Positions 44,103 to 52,610 of a stretch of 64,000 nucleotides of DNA are shown one piece after another (within the stretch, counting starts at the first letter, position 1; each line of letters begins with the position of its first letter). The position numbers and the translations under genes are program-made. Location: NCBI RefSeq assembly GCF_014931715.1, contig NZ_CP063164.1:1550001-1614000 (forward strand), read 5' to 3'. The notes beneath the pieces were generated by a model. The model was not told where the DNA came from. It saw only the letters and a list, made by a program, of their open reading frames with translations, and did not search any database. The DNA comes from Sulfurovum indicum (lineage in GTDB: Bacteria; Campylobacterota; Campylobacteria; Campylobacterales; Sulfurovaceae).

Positions 44103-45011
44103 TTATTTATATTTTTTAATATATTCACTAATCTTCATGATGATTTCTTTTTTAATCTCTAATTTTAACCTCATTTGGGAGACAGGCAACTTAAAATCTT
44201 CCATTTTAACAGCATCTTTCTCAGTCACAAGCAGAGACTCCGCACCTACTTCCATCATCTTCTCTTCAAGAGAAGAGACGTCAAAATAGGCATGATCTTC
44301 CAAACAGAACCTGCCAACAACACCTTCGGGCAAATAAGATTCCAATCGTTTAGGATTAGCTATAGCCGTTGCCAAAAGCATTTTTTGAGCAGGATGATCG
44401 ATGGTTACCACTCTTTTAAAATCTATTCCCTCTTTCAGTAACAGATCTGCATATCGTTTGGTAAACCGAAATTCACGAAAAGGACCGGCAGGAAACGGAA
44501 AAGTGTTGGGCACATATTCCGGTTCAAGCAGTACCTCAAACTTTTCAATAGCTACACGGTTGAACCCATCATCCAGAATAATCAGCGATGCTCCATTTAT
44601 CTTGGCAAATTCGATCGCACTTTCTCTCTCTTCACTGACAATCACTGAAGCATTCGGGAGGGACTTTGCCATCAGCATCGCCTCATCTCCGCTCTCTTCT
44701 ACCGAAGCGATTATATTTCCCTTCCTGCTTACTTCGATCAATCCTCTGCTCTTTCTGCCATATCCTCTTGAGATGACCGTTACATTTTCATACCTCGATG
44801 CCAAAGCAATAACAAACGGTGTTTTACCGCTTCCTCCGACAATCAGATTGCCTACTGATACGATAGGAATACCAAAATCCTTTTTCCTGGCAGCCAGGCG
44901 CCTTGCTAGCATAACTGTTCCATAAAGGAGTGAAAGCGGAAGCAATATGAATATAACCGGATATTGATAGGGTTTTGGATGATAATACATCGATTCAAAA
45001 AACTGTTTCAT
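44103..45011 (-). CDS. lpxK: Tetraacyldisaccharide 4'-kinase
   Basis: 302 aa. Phosphorylates the 4' position of the lipid A disaccharide at the inner membrane, completing lipid IVA. Walker A is VGGSGKTPFVIALA; an N-terminal membrane-associating helix (YPVIFILLPLSLLYGTVML) and DEAMLMAKSLPNASVIV, LIILDDGFNR fit LpxK. First gene of the lpxK-argB-peroxidase-GGDEF/EAL string. Confidence 0.95.
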   Translation of the reverse strand: MKQFFESMYYHPKPYQYPVIFILLPLSLLYGTVMLARRLAARKKDFGIPIVSVGNLIVGGSGKTPFVIALASRYENVTVISRGYGRKSRGLIEVSRKGNIIASVEESGDEAMLMAKSLPNASVIVSEERESAIEFAKINGASLIILDDGFNRVAIEKFEVLLEPEYVPNTFPFPAGPFREFRFTKRYADLLLKEGIDFKRVVTIDHPAQKMLLATAIANPKRLESYLPEGVVGRFCLEDHAYFDVSSLEEKMMEVGAESLLVTEKDAVKMEDFKLPVSQMRLKLEIKKEIIMKISEYIKKYK

Positions 45012-45060
45012 CCAAACCCTTCACTCTTTTTCATCATTATCACTTACAACTGACTGCATC

Positions 45061-45876
45061 CTAGCTGCACTCTTTTGCACCCAGTTTCAGTATCTCTTCA
45101 CATGCAAACCCTGCCTTTTTTCGCGCCTGGATATTGATATGTGGACGGTGTTTGCCTAAAAGTCTATAACGGTCAAGTATCTCAAAGTAGATACTCTCAT
45201 TTTTACCTTCATGTTTACAGAAATACTTGAACCACCTGTCTCCTTTATGGACATGATCGATCTCCTCATGATAGATGATCTTCAGTGCATCAATAAGCTT
45301 CGCAACATGGGGATTTTTACGTTTATTCTCCAGTTTTTTCATAATCTGTGGATTCACATCGAGTCCTGAAGCTTCATAGTAACGCGGGATAATGGCCATA
45401 CGATCAAGAATACTCTCTGCCGTATGCTGCGCTGCATCAAACAGTCCGCAATGTACCGGAAAACTACCATAAAAATATCCAAGATCTTCCAATAAACAAT
45501 TGAGCATATTATAGTGGCGTATTTCATCGGCTGCAACCTCCAACCAGTCAATTTTATAAGCCTTTGGTGCAGTAGGGAACCGGTAGACTGCATCCAATGC
45601 AAGATCAATAGCAGAATACTCAATGTGGGTAATAGCATGTACGAGTGTTGCCAGTCCTTCAGTCGAATTAAACTCTTTTCGTGCAGGTAACTCCCGGGGG
45701 GCAACGATGCGACACTTTGAAGCATAGGAAGGTCTTTCAAAGGATTTCGGTATAAAGTCTTCCTCTGCCCTAACCTCATTTTGGTTACAATACTCCAAAC
45801 ATTGAAGCGTCAATCGTTCTTTTACCTCAATATCATCACTGACGATCGCTTCTTCCAATATATTATAAAAATCCAT
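45061..45876 (-). CDS. DUF455 family ferritin-like protein
   Basis: 271 aa. Helical protein with repeated E/H metal-ligand patterns of a di-iron four-helix bundle: ITHIEYSAIDLALDAVYRF, AADEIRHYNMLNCLLEDLGY and YHEEIDHVHKGDRWF. The family is widespread and uncharacterised; some members are annotated with rhamnosyltransferase-like names that are not supported here. Oxidase or hydroxylase chemistry is plausible from the ligand pattern only. Divergent from the metallo-hydrolase gene, with 13 bases between start codons. Confidence 0.88.
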   Translation of the reverse strand: MDFYNILEEAIVSDDIEVKERLTLQCLEYCNQNEVRAEEDFIPKSFERPSYASKCRIVAPRELPARKEFNSTEGLATLVHAITHIEYSAIDLALDAVYRFPTAPKAYKIDWLEVAADEIRHYNMLNCLLEDLGYFYGSFPVHCGLFDAAQHTAESILDRMAIIPRYYEASGLDVNPQIMKKLENKRKNPHVAKLIDALKIIYHEEIDHVHKGDRWFKYFCKHEGKNESIYFEILDRYRLLGKHRPHINIQARKKAGFACEEILKLGAKECS

Positions 45877-45889
45877 AAGGAATTATATC

Positions 45890-46495
45890 ATGCAAATCAA
45901 AATCCAACCTATGGGTCCATACCAGACAAACTGTTACATAGTCACCCTTGACAACAAAGACCTCATCATCGACCCTGGTGTTGATGCAACCGAGTGGGTA
46001 CTGAACAATGTCACCAATCCTGTTGCCATTCTCAACACCCATGGACACTTCGACCATGTTTGGAGCAATACAGCAGTCAAAGAAGCACTCAACATTCCTA
46101 TCTTCTGTCCCAAAGATGATATATTCATGCTCACGGACGATCCCCTTGGGCAAGGTACTCCCAAAAGTATACCGGACTATGAAGTGGTCGGTGATGAACT
46201 GCTTGATGTTGCCGGTATCAAAGTGCAATATCGTCATTTTCCCGGTCACACTCCCGGCTGTTCAGTCATAGAAATAGATGATGTCTGGTTCAGCGGAGAC
46301 TTTCTCTTTCAACAAAGTATCGGACGCTGGGACTTTCCGGCATCCAACGGAGAGGATATGATCAAAAGCCTGGAGAAAGCATTGGGCATCAAGGGAGACT
46401 ATACCATCTATCCGGGTCATGGTTTAAGCACCACGCTCAAAGCTGAACAGCATGTTATCCCCTATTGGATAGAACAGGTAAAACGCACATTATGA
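45890..46495 (+). CDS. Metallo-beta-lactamase-fold hydrolase (glyoxalase II-like)
   Basis: 201 aa. The dinuclear zinc motif is LNTHGHFDHVWS, with further ligands in FPGHTPGCS, WFSGDFLFQ and YPGHGLSTT. Short enzymes of this type include hydroxyacylglutathione hydrolases and related thioesterases; the substrate cannot be fixed. The start ATG lies 13 bases from the divergent DUF455 ATG, so the two share one compact promoter region. Confidence 0.92.
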   Translation: MQIKIQPMGPYQTNCYIVTLDNKDLIIDPGVDATEWVLNNVTNPVAILNTHGHFDHVWSNTAVKEALNIPIFCPKDDIFMLTDDPLGQGTPKSIPDYEVVGDELLDVAGIKVQYRHFPGHTPGCSVIEIDDVWFSGDFLFQQSIGRWDFPASNGEDMIKSLEKALGIKGDYTIYPGHGLSTTLKAEQHVIPYWIEQVKRTL

Positions 46496-46532
46496 ATATG
46501 AACAGCTATATTCAGTGTAGGCACCATAAGCG

Positions 46533-46682
46533 ATGTATCGAACACAGCAAAAGAGGCCAAAAGCAAGAGAATACTACAATCATAAAGTACTTTACGATTG
46601 GCTCGATGAAACTATTTCAGCACTGTCTCTCTACATGCAACTTGCGGAGGAGAGGAATACCTCTCCCTATTCCAACACATGA
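46533..46682 (+). CDS. Possible 49-aa small protein
   Basis: An ATG-to-TGA frame of 50 codons 38 bases after the metallo-hydrolase gene. It starts MYRTQQKRPKARE and continues with the amphipathic, protein-like VLYDWLDETISALSLYMQLA and AEERN. A TAA lies two codons upstream in frame. No good ribosome-binding site is visible, and the last 16 bp overlap the convergent thioesterase gene. The amino-acid pattern looks more genuine than the other frames here, but proof is lacking. Confidence 0.35.
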   Translation: MYRTQQKRPKAREYYNHKVLYDWLDETISALSLYMQLAEERNTSPYSNT

Positions 46683-47050
46683 CTCTCTAAGACAAAAGTT
46701 GTAAAACTCCCTGAAAATACCAACCTGTCCGATACAAACGCTTTGACCTCCACTTCTCTCTTCTTCCCTTTTTGAGAAATGACAGATGCTGTATACAGTA
46801 CCGCTGCACCCACTTTTACAGGTGCTATAAATTTTGATGTTGCTGCTCCAAGCACAACATTTGGATCATTAACCGCACACATTGCTGCAAAATCCGCCGC
46901 TCCGAAGATGAAACCTCCATGGATCAATCCTTTTTCATCTGCTGCCATTTGATACGTTGTATGCAACAGTACCTCCGCATAATTATTTGCAAGTTTTGTG
47001 ACTTTCCCACATAGAGAACTGTTTATATTCAGATGAGTATTGAGTTGCAT
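46667..47050 (-). CDS. Hotdog-fold acyl-CoA thioesterase (PaaI-like)
   Basis: 127 aa. The hotdog core motif IHGGFIFGAADFAAMCAVN (about 43-61) matches PaaI/YbgC-type thioesterases, with AAATSKFIAPVKVG forming the next strand. Such enzymes hydrolyse acyl- or aryl-CoA thioesters; the specific substrate is unknown. Confidence 0.85.
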   Translation of the reverse strand: MQLNTHLNINSSLCGKVTKLANNYAEVLLHTTYQMAADEKGLIHGGFIFGAADFAAMCAVNDPNVVLGAATSKFIAPVKVGAAVLYTASVISQKGKKREVEVKAFVSDRLVFSGSFTTFVLESHVLE

Positions 47051-47146
47051 AACACTCCCTCTTTTTAGGAAATTATAGCAGATAATAGAAAAAATATTGA
47101 AAAAAAGAAGGTTTACGTGGTGCGTTAGAAACGCACCCTGCCAAAT

Positions 47147-47806
47147 TTAATAGGAGAATTTATAACCACGACGACGGACAGTGTGAATCACCTGGAAACC
47201 AAGAATACTTTTAAGACGTTTTCGGATCTGGTTGATTGCAACCTCAACCGTATTGTCACTGACATACTCCGGTTCTTCCCAGAGTGCATTGATGATCTCA
47301 TCTTTACTGAACACACGTTGTTTTCTCAGTGCAAGGTAAGCCAGAATGTCAAATGTCTTGCCGTTAAGTGAGACGATCTTCTCATCAAACTCAATCTTCT
47401 TGTTGGCAATATCAATGACAAGTTTGTCAATGTTCACCTGTGTTCCGAAGAGGTGACGCATATTCGCAAGTACACGTGCAGCAATCAGGTCAGGATGTTC
47501 AATATGATGAGTGATCACATCATCGATCCCCAAGTCAAAAAAGTCTTTTTGGTTCCGTACATTGGAGGTAAGAATGATAATCTTAGTCTCACTCTTCTTT
47601 TTTTTGACTTCGTTAACATAACGCTCCAATGAGAACTTGATCCCCTCATCTACAATAACCACCAATTCATAGTGTCTGAAATCTGTAAAGTTTGTTGCAT
47701 CATACATGTCTTTTGCATTGTCAACAATACAGATAAAATATTTATCCAGCTCTTTTTCAAGCTCTTTTACATATTCGTCGTCAAAACCTACTGTAAGTAT
47801 TCTCAT
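47147..47806 (-). CDS. hsrA: HsrA/HP1043-type orphan response regulator
   Basis: 219 aa. A receiver-like domain (1-120) joins an OmpR-type winged-helix DNA-binding domain; the block WEEPEYVSDNTVEVAINQIRKRL and ending VRRRGYKFSY closely follow H. pylori HP1043. The receiver is atypical: an Asp pair is present near residues 9-10 and one near 53 (VVIVDEG), but the conserved 'K-P' lysine is replaced in VITHHIEHPDL, and no histidine kinase is nearby. In Campylobacterota this regulator is essential and works without classical phosphorylation, controlling housekeeping and oxidative responses. Confidence 0.88.
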   Translation of the reverse strand: MRILTVGFDDEYVKELEKELDKYFICIVDNAKDMYDATNFTDFRHYELVVIVDEGIKFSLERYVNEVKKKKSETKIIILTSNVRNQKDFFDLGIDDVITHHIEHPDLIAARVLANMRHLFGTQVNIDKLVIDIANKKIEFDEKIVSLNGKTFDILAYLALRKQRVFSKDEIINALWEEPEYVSDNTVEVAINQIRKRLKSILGFQVIHTVRRRGYKFSY

Positions 47807-48108
47807 TTATCTCTGCTGTCCTGCTACTTTCAAAAAAACTGTAAAACTTAAAGTTTTTCATGTTTTTATATTTTATTAGCGTATTTATATCAGAATCTAC
47901 CTTATTTAAAAATAAAAGTAACTTTCAGGTTGTTTAGATATTTTATTAGGATTTGAACATTTAACCTGAATTATGCATATTGGCAAAGAAACAATTTCAC
48001 GGGATATTTCAGACTAAACTCTGTCAGCTGTGCTGTTAACACCAGGCTTGTCTCAGCAGCAAACACACGAAAGAAGTATTTTTTAGGGTACTCACACAAA
48101 TAGCTGCC
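47807..48108. other. Gene-free AT-rich gap between hsrA and cmoB
   Basis: About 300 bp with no supported reading frame. The hsrA-proximal part (47810-47900) is very AT-rich and holds the likely promoter (TATAAA on the minus strand near 47865) and the palindromic AACTTAAAGTTT near 47847, which could be an autoregulatory site. The cmoB-proximal part has only short imperfect hairpins. Confidence 0.5.
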
Positions 48109-49011
48109 TTATTTTTTGAATGCTTTAATATAGACCCGTTTTGGTGCGGGGTACCCCTCCACTGTTTTATTGGGGTTGTCTGGATCAAGGAAATCTTCAA
48201 GACTTTGGGTATTGATCCAATCTGTTTTTCTCTGTTCATTCAAGTCGGTCTTTTTGGTTTCCAGTACCTCTACCTTTTCAAAGCCGGCCCTGTAACACCA
48301 GTTCTTCAGAGCTTTCACTGTCGGTACAAAATAGATATTGGGGATCTTCGAATAACGTTCCCTCGGTGTCAGACAGATATCTTCCTCTCCATCTATCATA
48401 AAAGTATCAAGGATCAATTCACCTCCTTTATTCAAGCCCTTAAAGAGCGACTTCAACATACCAACGGGGTCACTGCGATGATAGAGTACTCCAAGGCAGA
48501 AAAGCACATCAAACTTGTGTTCATAGAGTTCTACATGTTCCACCCCCAAAAGTTCATAGACAATATCAGATTTAATAAAGTGGTCGATAAACTGAAACTG
48601 CGAGTAGTAGATAGCTGAAGGGTCAAACCCTACCAGTTTTTTAGGTTGATGTGTCAGCATACGGAAAAGATAGTAGCCATTATTACACCCTATATCCCCT
48701 ACAATTTTATCTTTGAGATCGAAATAAGGTTCCAATAGATTGTATTTAATCTGGCTTTGCCACTCCGAATCAATAAAAAGATCATTGATCTGAAAAGGAC
48801 CTTTTCTCCACGGCAGCATCAACCGTGCCGTCTCTTCTATTTGAGAGGCATCTTCTGTACTCAAATTATCTATATTGATGGTTACACGGTCACCAAATGA
48901 AGCAGTGACATACTCAAACTCAGGAAGTGAAGCAATAGCTTCCTGATAGGGGCGTATGTTTTTCCAGGTTAACCATTTTTTACGCTCTTCTCTTATACTA
49001 TTCAGATCCAA
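48109..49011 (-). CDS. cmoB: tRNA U34 carboxymethyltransferase
   Basis: About 300 aa. Transfers a carboxymethyl group from carboxy-SAM to 5-hydroxyuridine-34, giving cmo5U in the wobble position. Characteristic CmoB segments are LMLPWRKGPFQI, IDSEWQSQIKYN, VGDIGCNNGYYLFRM (SAM site), VLFCLGVLYHRSDPVGML and LILDTFMIDGE. I favour a TTG start at 49011, because AAAAGGA lies five bases upstream and the 18 residues added by the ATG at 49065 are not family-like. The partner cmoA is not in the window. Confidence 0.93.
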   Translation of the reverse strand: MDLNSIREERKKWLTWKNIRPYQEAIASLPEFEYVTASFGDRVTINIDNLSTEDASQIEETARLMLPWRKGPFQINDLFIDSEWQSQIKYNLLEPYFDLKDKIVGDIGCNNGYYLFRMLTHQPKKLVGFDPSAIYYSQFQFIDHFIKSDIVYELLGVEHVELYEHKFDVLFCLGVLYHRSDPVGMLKSLFKGLNKGGELILDTFMIDGEEDICLTPRERYSKIPNIYFVPTVKALKNWCYRAGFEKVEVLETKKTDLNEQRKTDWINTQSLEDFLDPDNPNKTVEGYPAPKRVYIKAFKK

Positions 49012-49117
49012 TGGAGTCCTTTTATTGTGTGTTGGGAATATAACTGCAGACTGTATTAAATACATAAGCTTGTTCCCGCACTAAACACGGGAACAGGAAA
49101 ACAATAAAAAGCAAAGT

Positions 49118-49663
49118 TTACTTTTTAATATACGCTTTTTTGATCTTCTGGTCAAACATAGGTCTGTCACTTCTGTCAGTAGTAACATTTTCAATCTTTC
49201 TGACCACATCCTGCCCTTTGACTACTTTGCCAAAGATCGTATAGCCACCGTTCAAATGCGGTGTAGGAACCGTTGTAATGAAAAACTGGCTTCCGTTGGT
49301 ATTTGGGCCTCTGTTTGCCATAGCAAGCAGAAAGGGCCTGTCGAAAACAAGATTGGGAGCATACTCATTCTTAAACTCTTTCCCCCAAATCGACTCACCG
49401 CCTCTTCCTGTACCGGTCGGATCACCTCCCTGTATCATGAAGCCTTTGATAACTCTGTGAAAGATCACTCCATCGTAGTATCCGTTCTTCACATGTGTCA
49501 CAAAATTCTCTACAGCAAGCGGTGCTGCCTTGGGAAACATTTGAAGCTCTATTTTCCCTACATTGGTCTCAAGTACGACAACCGGTACTTTATTTTCGAC
49601 AGCATGAAGCGTACCGACTTCCAACGCTATCATCAATAATCCTATTAAAAATTTTTTAATCAT
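49118..49663 (-). CDS. Cyclophilin-type peptidyl-prolyl cis-trans isomerase, exported
   Basis: 181 aa with an N-terminal signal peptide (FLIGLLMIALEVGTLHA) followed by a compact cyclophilin: VIFHRVIKGFMIQGGDPTGTGRGG contains the catalytic arginine and QGGD, and ANRGPNTNGSQFFIT is the substrate-groove motif. It accelerates proline isomerisation in periplasmic protein folding. It sits 17 bases after the 100-aa gene upstream, likely as an operon. Confidence 0.95.
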   Translation of the reverse strand: MIKKFLIGLLMIALEVGTLHAVENKVPVVVLETNVGKIELQMFPKAAPLAVENFVTHVKNGYYDGVIFHRVIKGFMIQGGDPTGTGRGGESIWGKEFKNEYAPNLVFDRPFLLAMANRGPNTNGSQFFITTVPTPHLNGGYTIFGKVVKGQDVVRKIENVTTDRSDRPMFDQKIKKAYIKK

Positions 49664-49680
49664 CTCTCTTTTCCCTCTTT

Positions 49681-49983
49681 TTACTGTATGACATCATTGG
49701 CACATTTATCGATTTTTAACACTTTAAGCAGTAATTCAAAAAAGGCACCACTATCTCTTTGTGCCTCATCGGTAAACTCAATATAAAAAGCCTCATGCCC
49801 TGCTTTATCCGTTTCGGCATTATTAAAAACCAATGGTTGCAGTTTTGTCTGTCTACAGACAGCTTCAATAGCTTCGTCGATCTCCTGCTTCAGATCCACT
49901 CTCTTTCCATCAAATACCAGACTCATTCCGGCATAGCACTCTTCCATTTTTACATTTGCAACGATCTCTTCACATCTATCCAC
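49681..49983 (-). CDS. Small protein of unknown function
   Basis: 100 aa, acidic, without signal peptide or membrane segment. It begins at a GTG with AAGG seven bases upstream (VDRCEEIVANVKMEECYAG) and carries several cysteines (residues 4, 16, 43 and 94). A predicted alpha/beta pattern is seen, but I do not recognise a family. Its position upstream of the cyclophilin gene suggests cotranscription. Confidence 0.65.
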   Translation of the reverse strand: MDRCEEIVANVKMEECYAGMSLVFDGKRVDLKQEIDEAIEAVCRQTKLQPLVFNNAETDKAGHEAFYIEFTDEAQRDSGAFFELLLKVLKIDKCANDVIQ

Positions 49984-50063
49984 TATTTTACCTTTTTATA
50001 GAAAATTGATACTGTTTGCAACATTATACTCACTCTTTGATTATAACGCTATTTTGATTGATT

Positions 50064-50131
50064 TGGCAATACTCACTGCACGTATTTCCCTGATGACACT
50101 GACTTTGATCTCCCGGTGTACTGCACCTTCT
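50064..50131 (-). pseudogene. Duplicated 3' end of rny (remnant)
   Basis: About 68 bp that match the last part of rny (50259-50327) at about 63 positions, in the same orientation and 195 bp downstream. Read from the matching frame it gives IKVSVIREIRAV and SIAKSIKIAL, then a TAA stop, while a one-base difference breaks the frame further up. It may be the ancestral end of rny, displaced when the intervening 127 bp were inserted. Confidence 0.6.
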
Positions 50132-50253
50132 ACTTCATCTATTGGATGCACAGGAGCAAAGCCACTGTTGCTGCACTAATGCTGTGTTCGCTTCATCAGC
50201 GGGTATCCAAAGGAAGAGCCCTTGGGGGCGCTACTCCCTCAACTTGTTGCTCT

Positions 50254-51780
50254 TTACCTGGCAATACTTGCTGCACGTGTTTCCCTGATGACACTGACTT
50301 TGATCTCCCCGGGGTACTGCACCTTCTCTTCTATCTCTTTTGCAATCTCTTTGCTTAGCAGAACTGTTTCGTTGTCATTCACTTTCTGTGCATTGACAAA
50401 GACACGTATCTCACGTCCGGCATTGATCGCATAGGCCTTTTGGACATTTGGTTTGGATGTGGCAATCTCCTCTATCTCTTTGACCCGTTTGGTAAAACTT
50501 TCAAGTACCTCTCTTCTTGCCCCCGGCCTGGCAGCGGAAAGCGTATCGGCCGCACAAACTGCCGCACTTTCGACAGAGTCTGGTTCTTTATGTCCATGAT
50601 GCGCATAAATAGCATTGACAACCGTTGGATGTTCGTTATAGCGTCTGCAAAGCTCTGCACCTATCTCCACATGTGAACCGCCCAGATCCTGTGTCAACGC
50701 TTTACCGATATCATGCAAAAGTCCTGCCCTCATCGCCAGTTTTTCGTCTCCTCCCATTTCTGCGGCCATTACCCGTGCCAGTTTAGCTACTTCAAGAGTA
50801 TGAGCCAATGCATTCTGCCCATAACTTGCACGATATTTCAAACGTCCTATCAGTTTGATCAGCTCCTCATGCATCGGAAAGAGTCCCAGGTCTATAAGAA
50901 TATTCTCGCCCTCCTCATAGGTTTTCTGTTCGAACTCCTTCTCTACCTTTGCATGTACCTCTTCAATACGTCCAGGGTGGATACGTCCATCTTCAACAAG
51001 TATTTCGATCACCCGTGTAGCGATGGCACGGCGATAGAGGTTGAAAGAGCTGACCAGTATTACCCCCGGTGTCTCATCGATAATAATATCAACACCAAGC
51101 AGCATCTCCAGTGCTTTTATATTGCGGCCCTCTTTCCCGATGATACGCCCTTTGTGTTCATCACTTGGGAGATTGACCAGATTGATAAGCCGTTCTCCTG
51201 CGAACTCTCCCGCATATCGGGTTGTTGCCTGTGCAAGAATATAATTGGCTTTCTTTTCAGCCTCTTCTTTGGCTATTTTCTCATATTTTCGTACAATAGC
51301 AGCTACTTCTGAACGACTCTGCTCCTCTACCTTTTCAAGAATAAAAGCTTTTGCTTCTTCTCTTGTCAACGATGCAACATGCTGCAGTTTTTCCACTGCC
51401 TCGGATATCTGTTCATTTTTTTGGATTTCAAGTGCTTCAAGCTGTTCCTCTCTCTCAAGCAGACGATGCTGCATCGAAGCAAGCTTTTCCTCTTCATTTT
51501 CCAACTCTTTACGCTGCAGTATCAAAGCGCGGTTGCGTTCATCAACCTCTGCCATACGCTTTTGAAACTCAGCTTCCTGTTCCAGGGCCTTGGCCTTGAG
51601 TTTCACCTCAGTTTCCTGCAGCAGAAGCTCCGCCTCATTGCTAATGGCTTTAGCCTTGGCTTTGGCTTCATACTCCAAATGGGCAAAACGTTTCTCCGCA
51701 CTGCTTTTAAGCCACAGGTAACTGATACCTGTACCCACCACAACTCCGGCTACACCGGAGAGTGTCATTACTCCTATCAT
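50254..51780 (-). CDS. rny: Ribonuclease Y
   Basis: 508-aa membrane-anchored endonuclease that initiates mRNA decay. N-terminal TM (LSGVAGVVVGTGISYLWL), a long coiled coil (about 30-190), a KH RNA-binding domain (RIIGKEGRNIKALEMLLG) and the HD metal site (LLHDIGKAL, with AIYAHHGHKEP) are all seen. AAAGGA lies six bases before the ATG. The last residues, ETRAASIAR, differ from the paralogous remnant downstream (EIRAVSIAKSIKIAL), which suggests the C-terminus was changed by a local duplication/insertion. Confidence 0.95.
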   Translation of the reverse strand: MIGVMTLSGVAGVVVGTGISYLWLKSSAEKRFAHLEYEAKAKAKAISNEAELLLQETEVKLKAKALEQEAEFQKRMAEVDERNRALILQRKELENEEEKLASMQHRLLEREEQLEALEIQKNEQISEAVEKLQHVASLTREEAKAFILEKVEEQSRSEVAAIVRKYEKIAKEEAEKKANYILAQATTRYAGEFAGERLINLVNLPSDEHKGRIIGKEGRNIKALEMLLGVDIIIDETPGVILVSSFNLYRRAIATRVIEILVEDGRIHPGRIEEVHAKVEKEFEQKTYEEGENILIDLGLFPMHEELIKLIGRLKYRASYGQNALAHTLEVAKLARVMAAEMGGDEKLAMRAGLLHDIGKALTQDLGGSHVEIGAELCRRYNEHPTVVNAIYAHHGHKEPDSVESAAVCAADTLSAARPGARREVLESFTKRVKEIEEIATSKPNVQKAYAINAGREIRVFVNAQKVNDNETVLLSKEIAKEIEEKVQYPGEIKVSVIRETRAASIAR

Positions 51781-51825
51781 TTCTTATCCTTTGCAGTAAC
51801 AAAGAAAAAGTCTCAAAAATATATG

Positions 51826-51979
51826 TATCCAGAATAATACAGTTGTGTAACTCTGTATTCTGCAGTTGCTTTCTTTACAAGCGTTTGAAAAAACCTGATC
51901 AATCCGCTGCTTCTTTATAATTGCCTGAGAAACGATCGTTTAGATTAAGATCAGTAGTTTCTCTTGTACATTCTGGATA
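51826..51979. repeat. Structured intergenic element closed by a 10-bp inverted repeat
   Basis: TATCCAGAAT (51826-51835) pairs with ATTCTGGATA (51970-51979). Inside are further hairpins, including AATACAG/CTGTATT and GAGAAAC/GTTTCTC with an inner GATC pair. It starts three bases past the formyl-THF cyclo-ligase stop. It may be an RNA gene or a small inverted-repeat element; no target duplication is obvious. Confidence 0.5.
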
Positions 51980-51982
51980 TTT

Positions 51983-52534
51983 TCAGGGCACGATAACCAG
52001 ATCTGCTTTTACATCATAATGATCTGTCACGATCTCTTTGGAAAAACAGAGTTCCCGTGCCACAAATACTACTTTTTTTATATTTTTAATCTCTTTTTCA
52101 AAAAATCTGTCGTACATTCCTTTTCCGAATCCTACACGTCTGTATGCAGCATCCATCCCCACTATCGGTACGACCGCTATATCTATCTGTTTTTTTCTAT
52201 ACTGTTTTGATCTTTTCGGTTCTTTAATACCAAAACGCTTTGTTCTCAGCGGGTATCTATATTTTACCAACCTGAAACTTTTACCTTCCATAAACGGCAC
52301 ATAGAGTTTTAGTTTTTCCTGTCTTAAGTGTCTGATAAGAGGATAGATGTTCACCTCATTGGCAAGAGGCAAATAAAGCATTACAGAAGAGGCTTTCTCC
52401 TCTTTTATCAGTAGATAGAGTTTTTTTAAAACTTTTTTGTCTTTATGTCGTATACCATGCCTGCTTGCACGTTTCAGACGCTTTAAACATGCCTCTCTGA
52501 ATACCGACTTTTTGCTTTTTACTGTTTCTTCCAT
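51983..52534 (-). CDS. 5-formyltetrahydrofolate cyclo-ligase
   Basis: 183 aa. ATP-dependent conversion of 5-formyl-THF to 5,10-methenyl-THF. The C-terminal motif RRVGFGKGMYDRFFEK matches the 'GxGxGYYDR' ATP/phosphate site, LYLPLANEVNIYPLI is the substrate-side strand and the ending ADLVIVP is typical. The basic N-terminal helix binds ATP phosphate. Standard length. Confidence 0.9.
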   Translation of the reverse strand: MEETVKSKKSVFREACLKRLKRASRHGIRHKDKKVLKKLYLLIKEEKASSVMLYLPLANEVNIYPLIRHLRQEKLKLYVPFMEGKSFRLVKYRYPLRTKRFGIKEPKRSKQYRKKQIDIAVVPIVGMDAAYRRVGFGKGMYDRFFEKEIKNIKKVVFVARELCFSKEIVTDHYDVKADLVIVP

Positions 52535-52610
52535 TCTTTTTAGTGCTCTTTAGATATAATTTTTAACTTTTTCTCATGAGATGAGAACATATTATAGCAA
52601 AAGGAAACGT

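Noticed and set aside
51826-51979. 6S RNA beside the folate cyclo-ligase gene
   Set aside because: The expected single long hairpin with a central bubble is not formed; the pairing is multi-branched. Kept only as an unclassified structured element.
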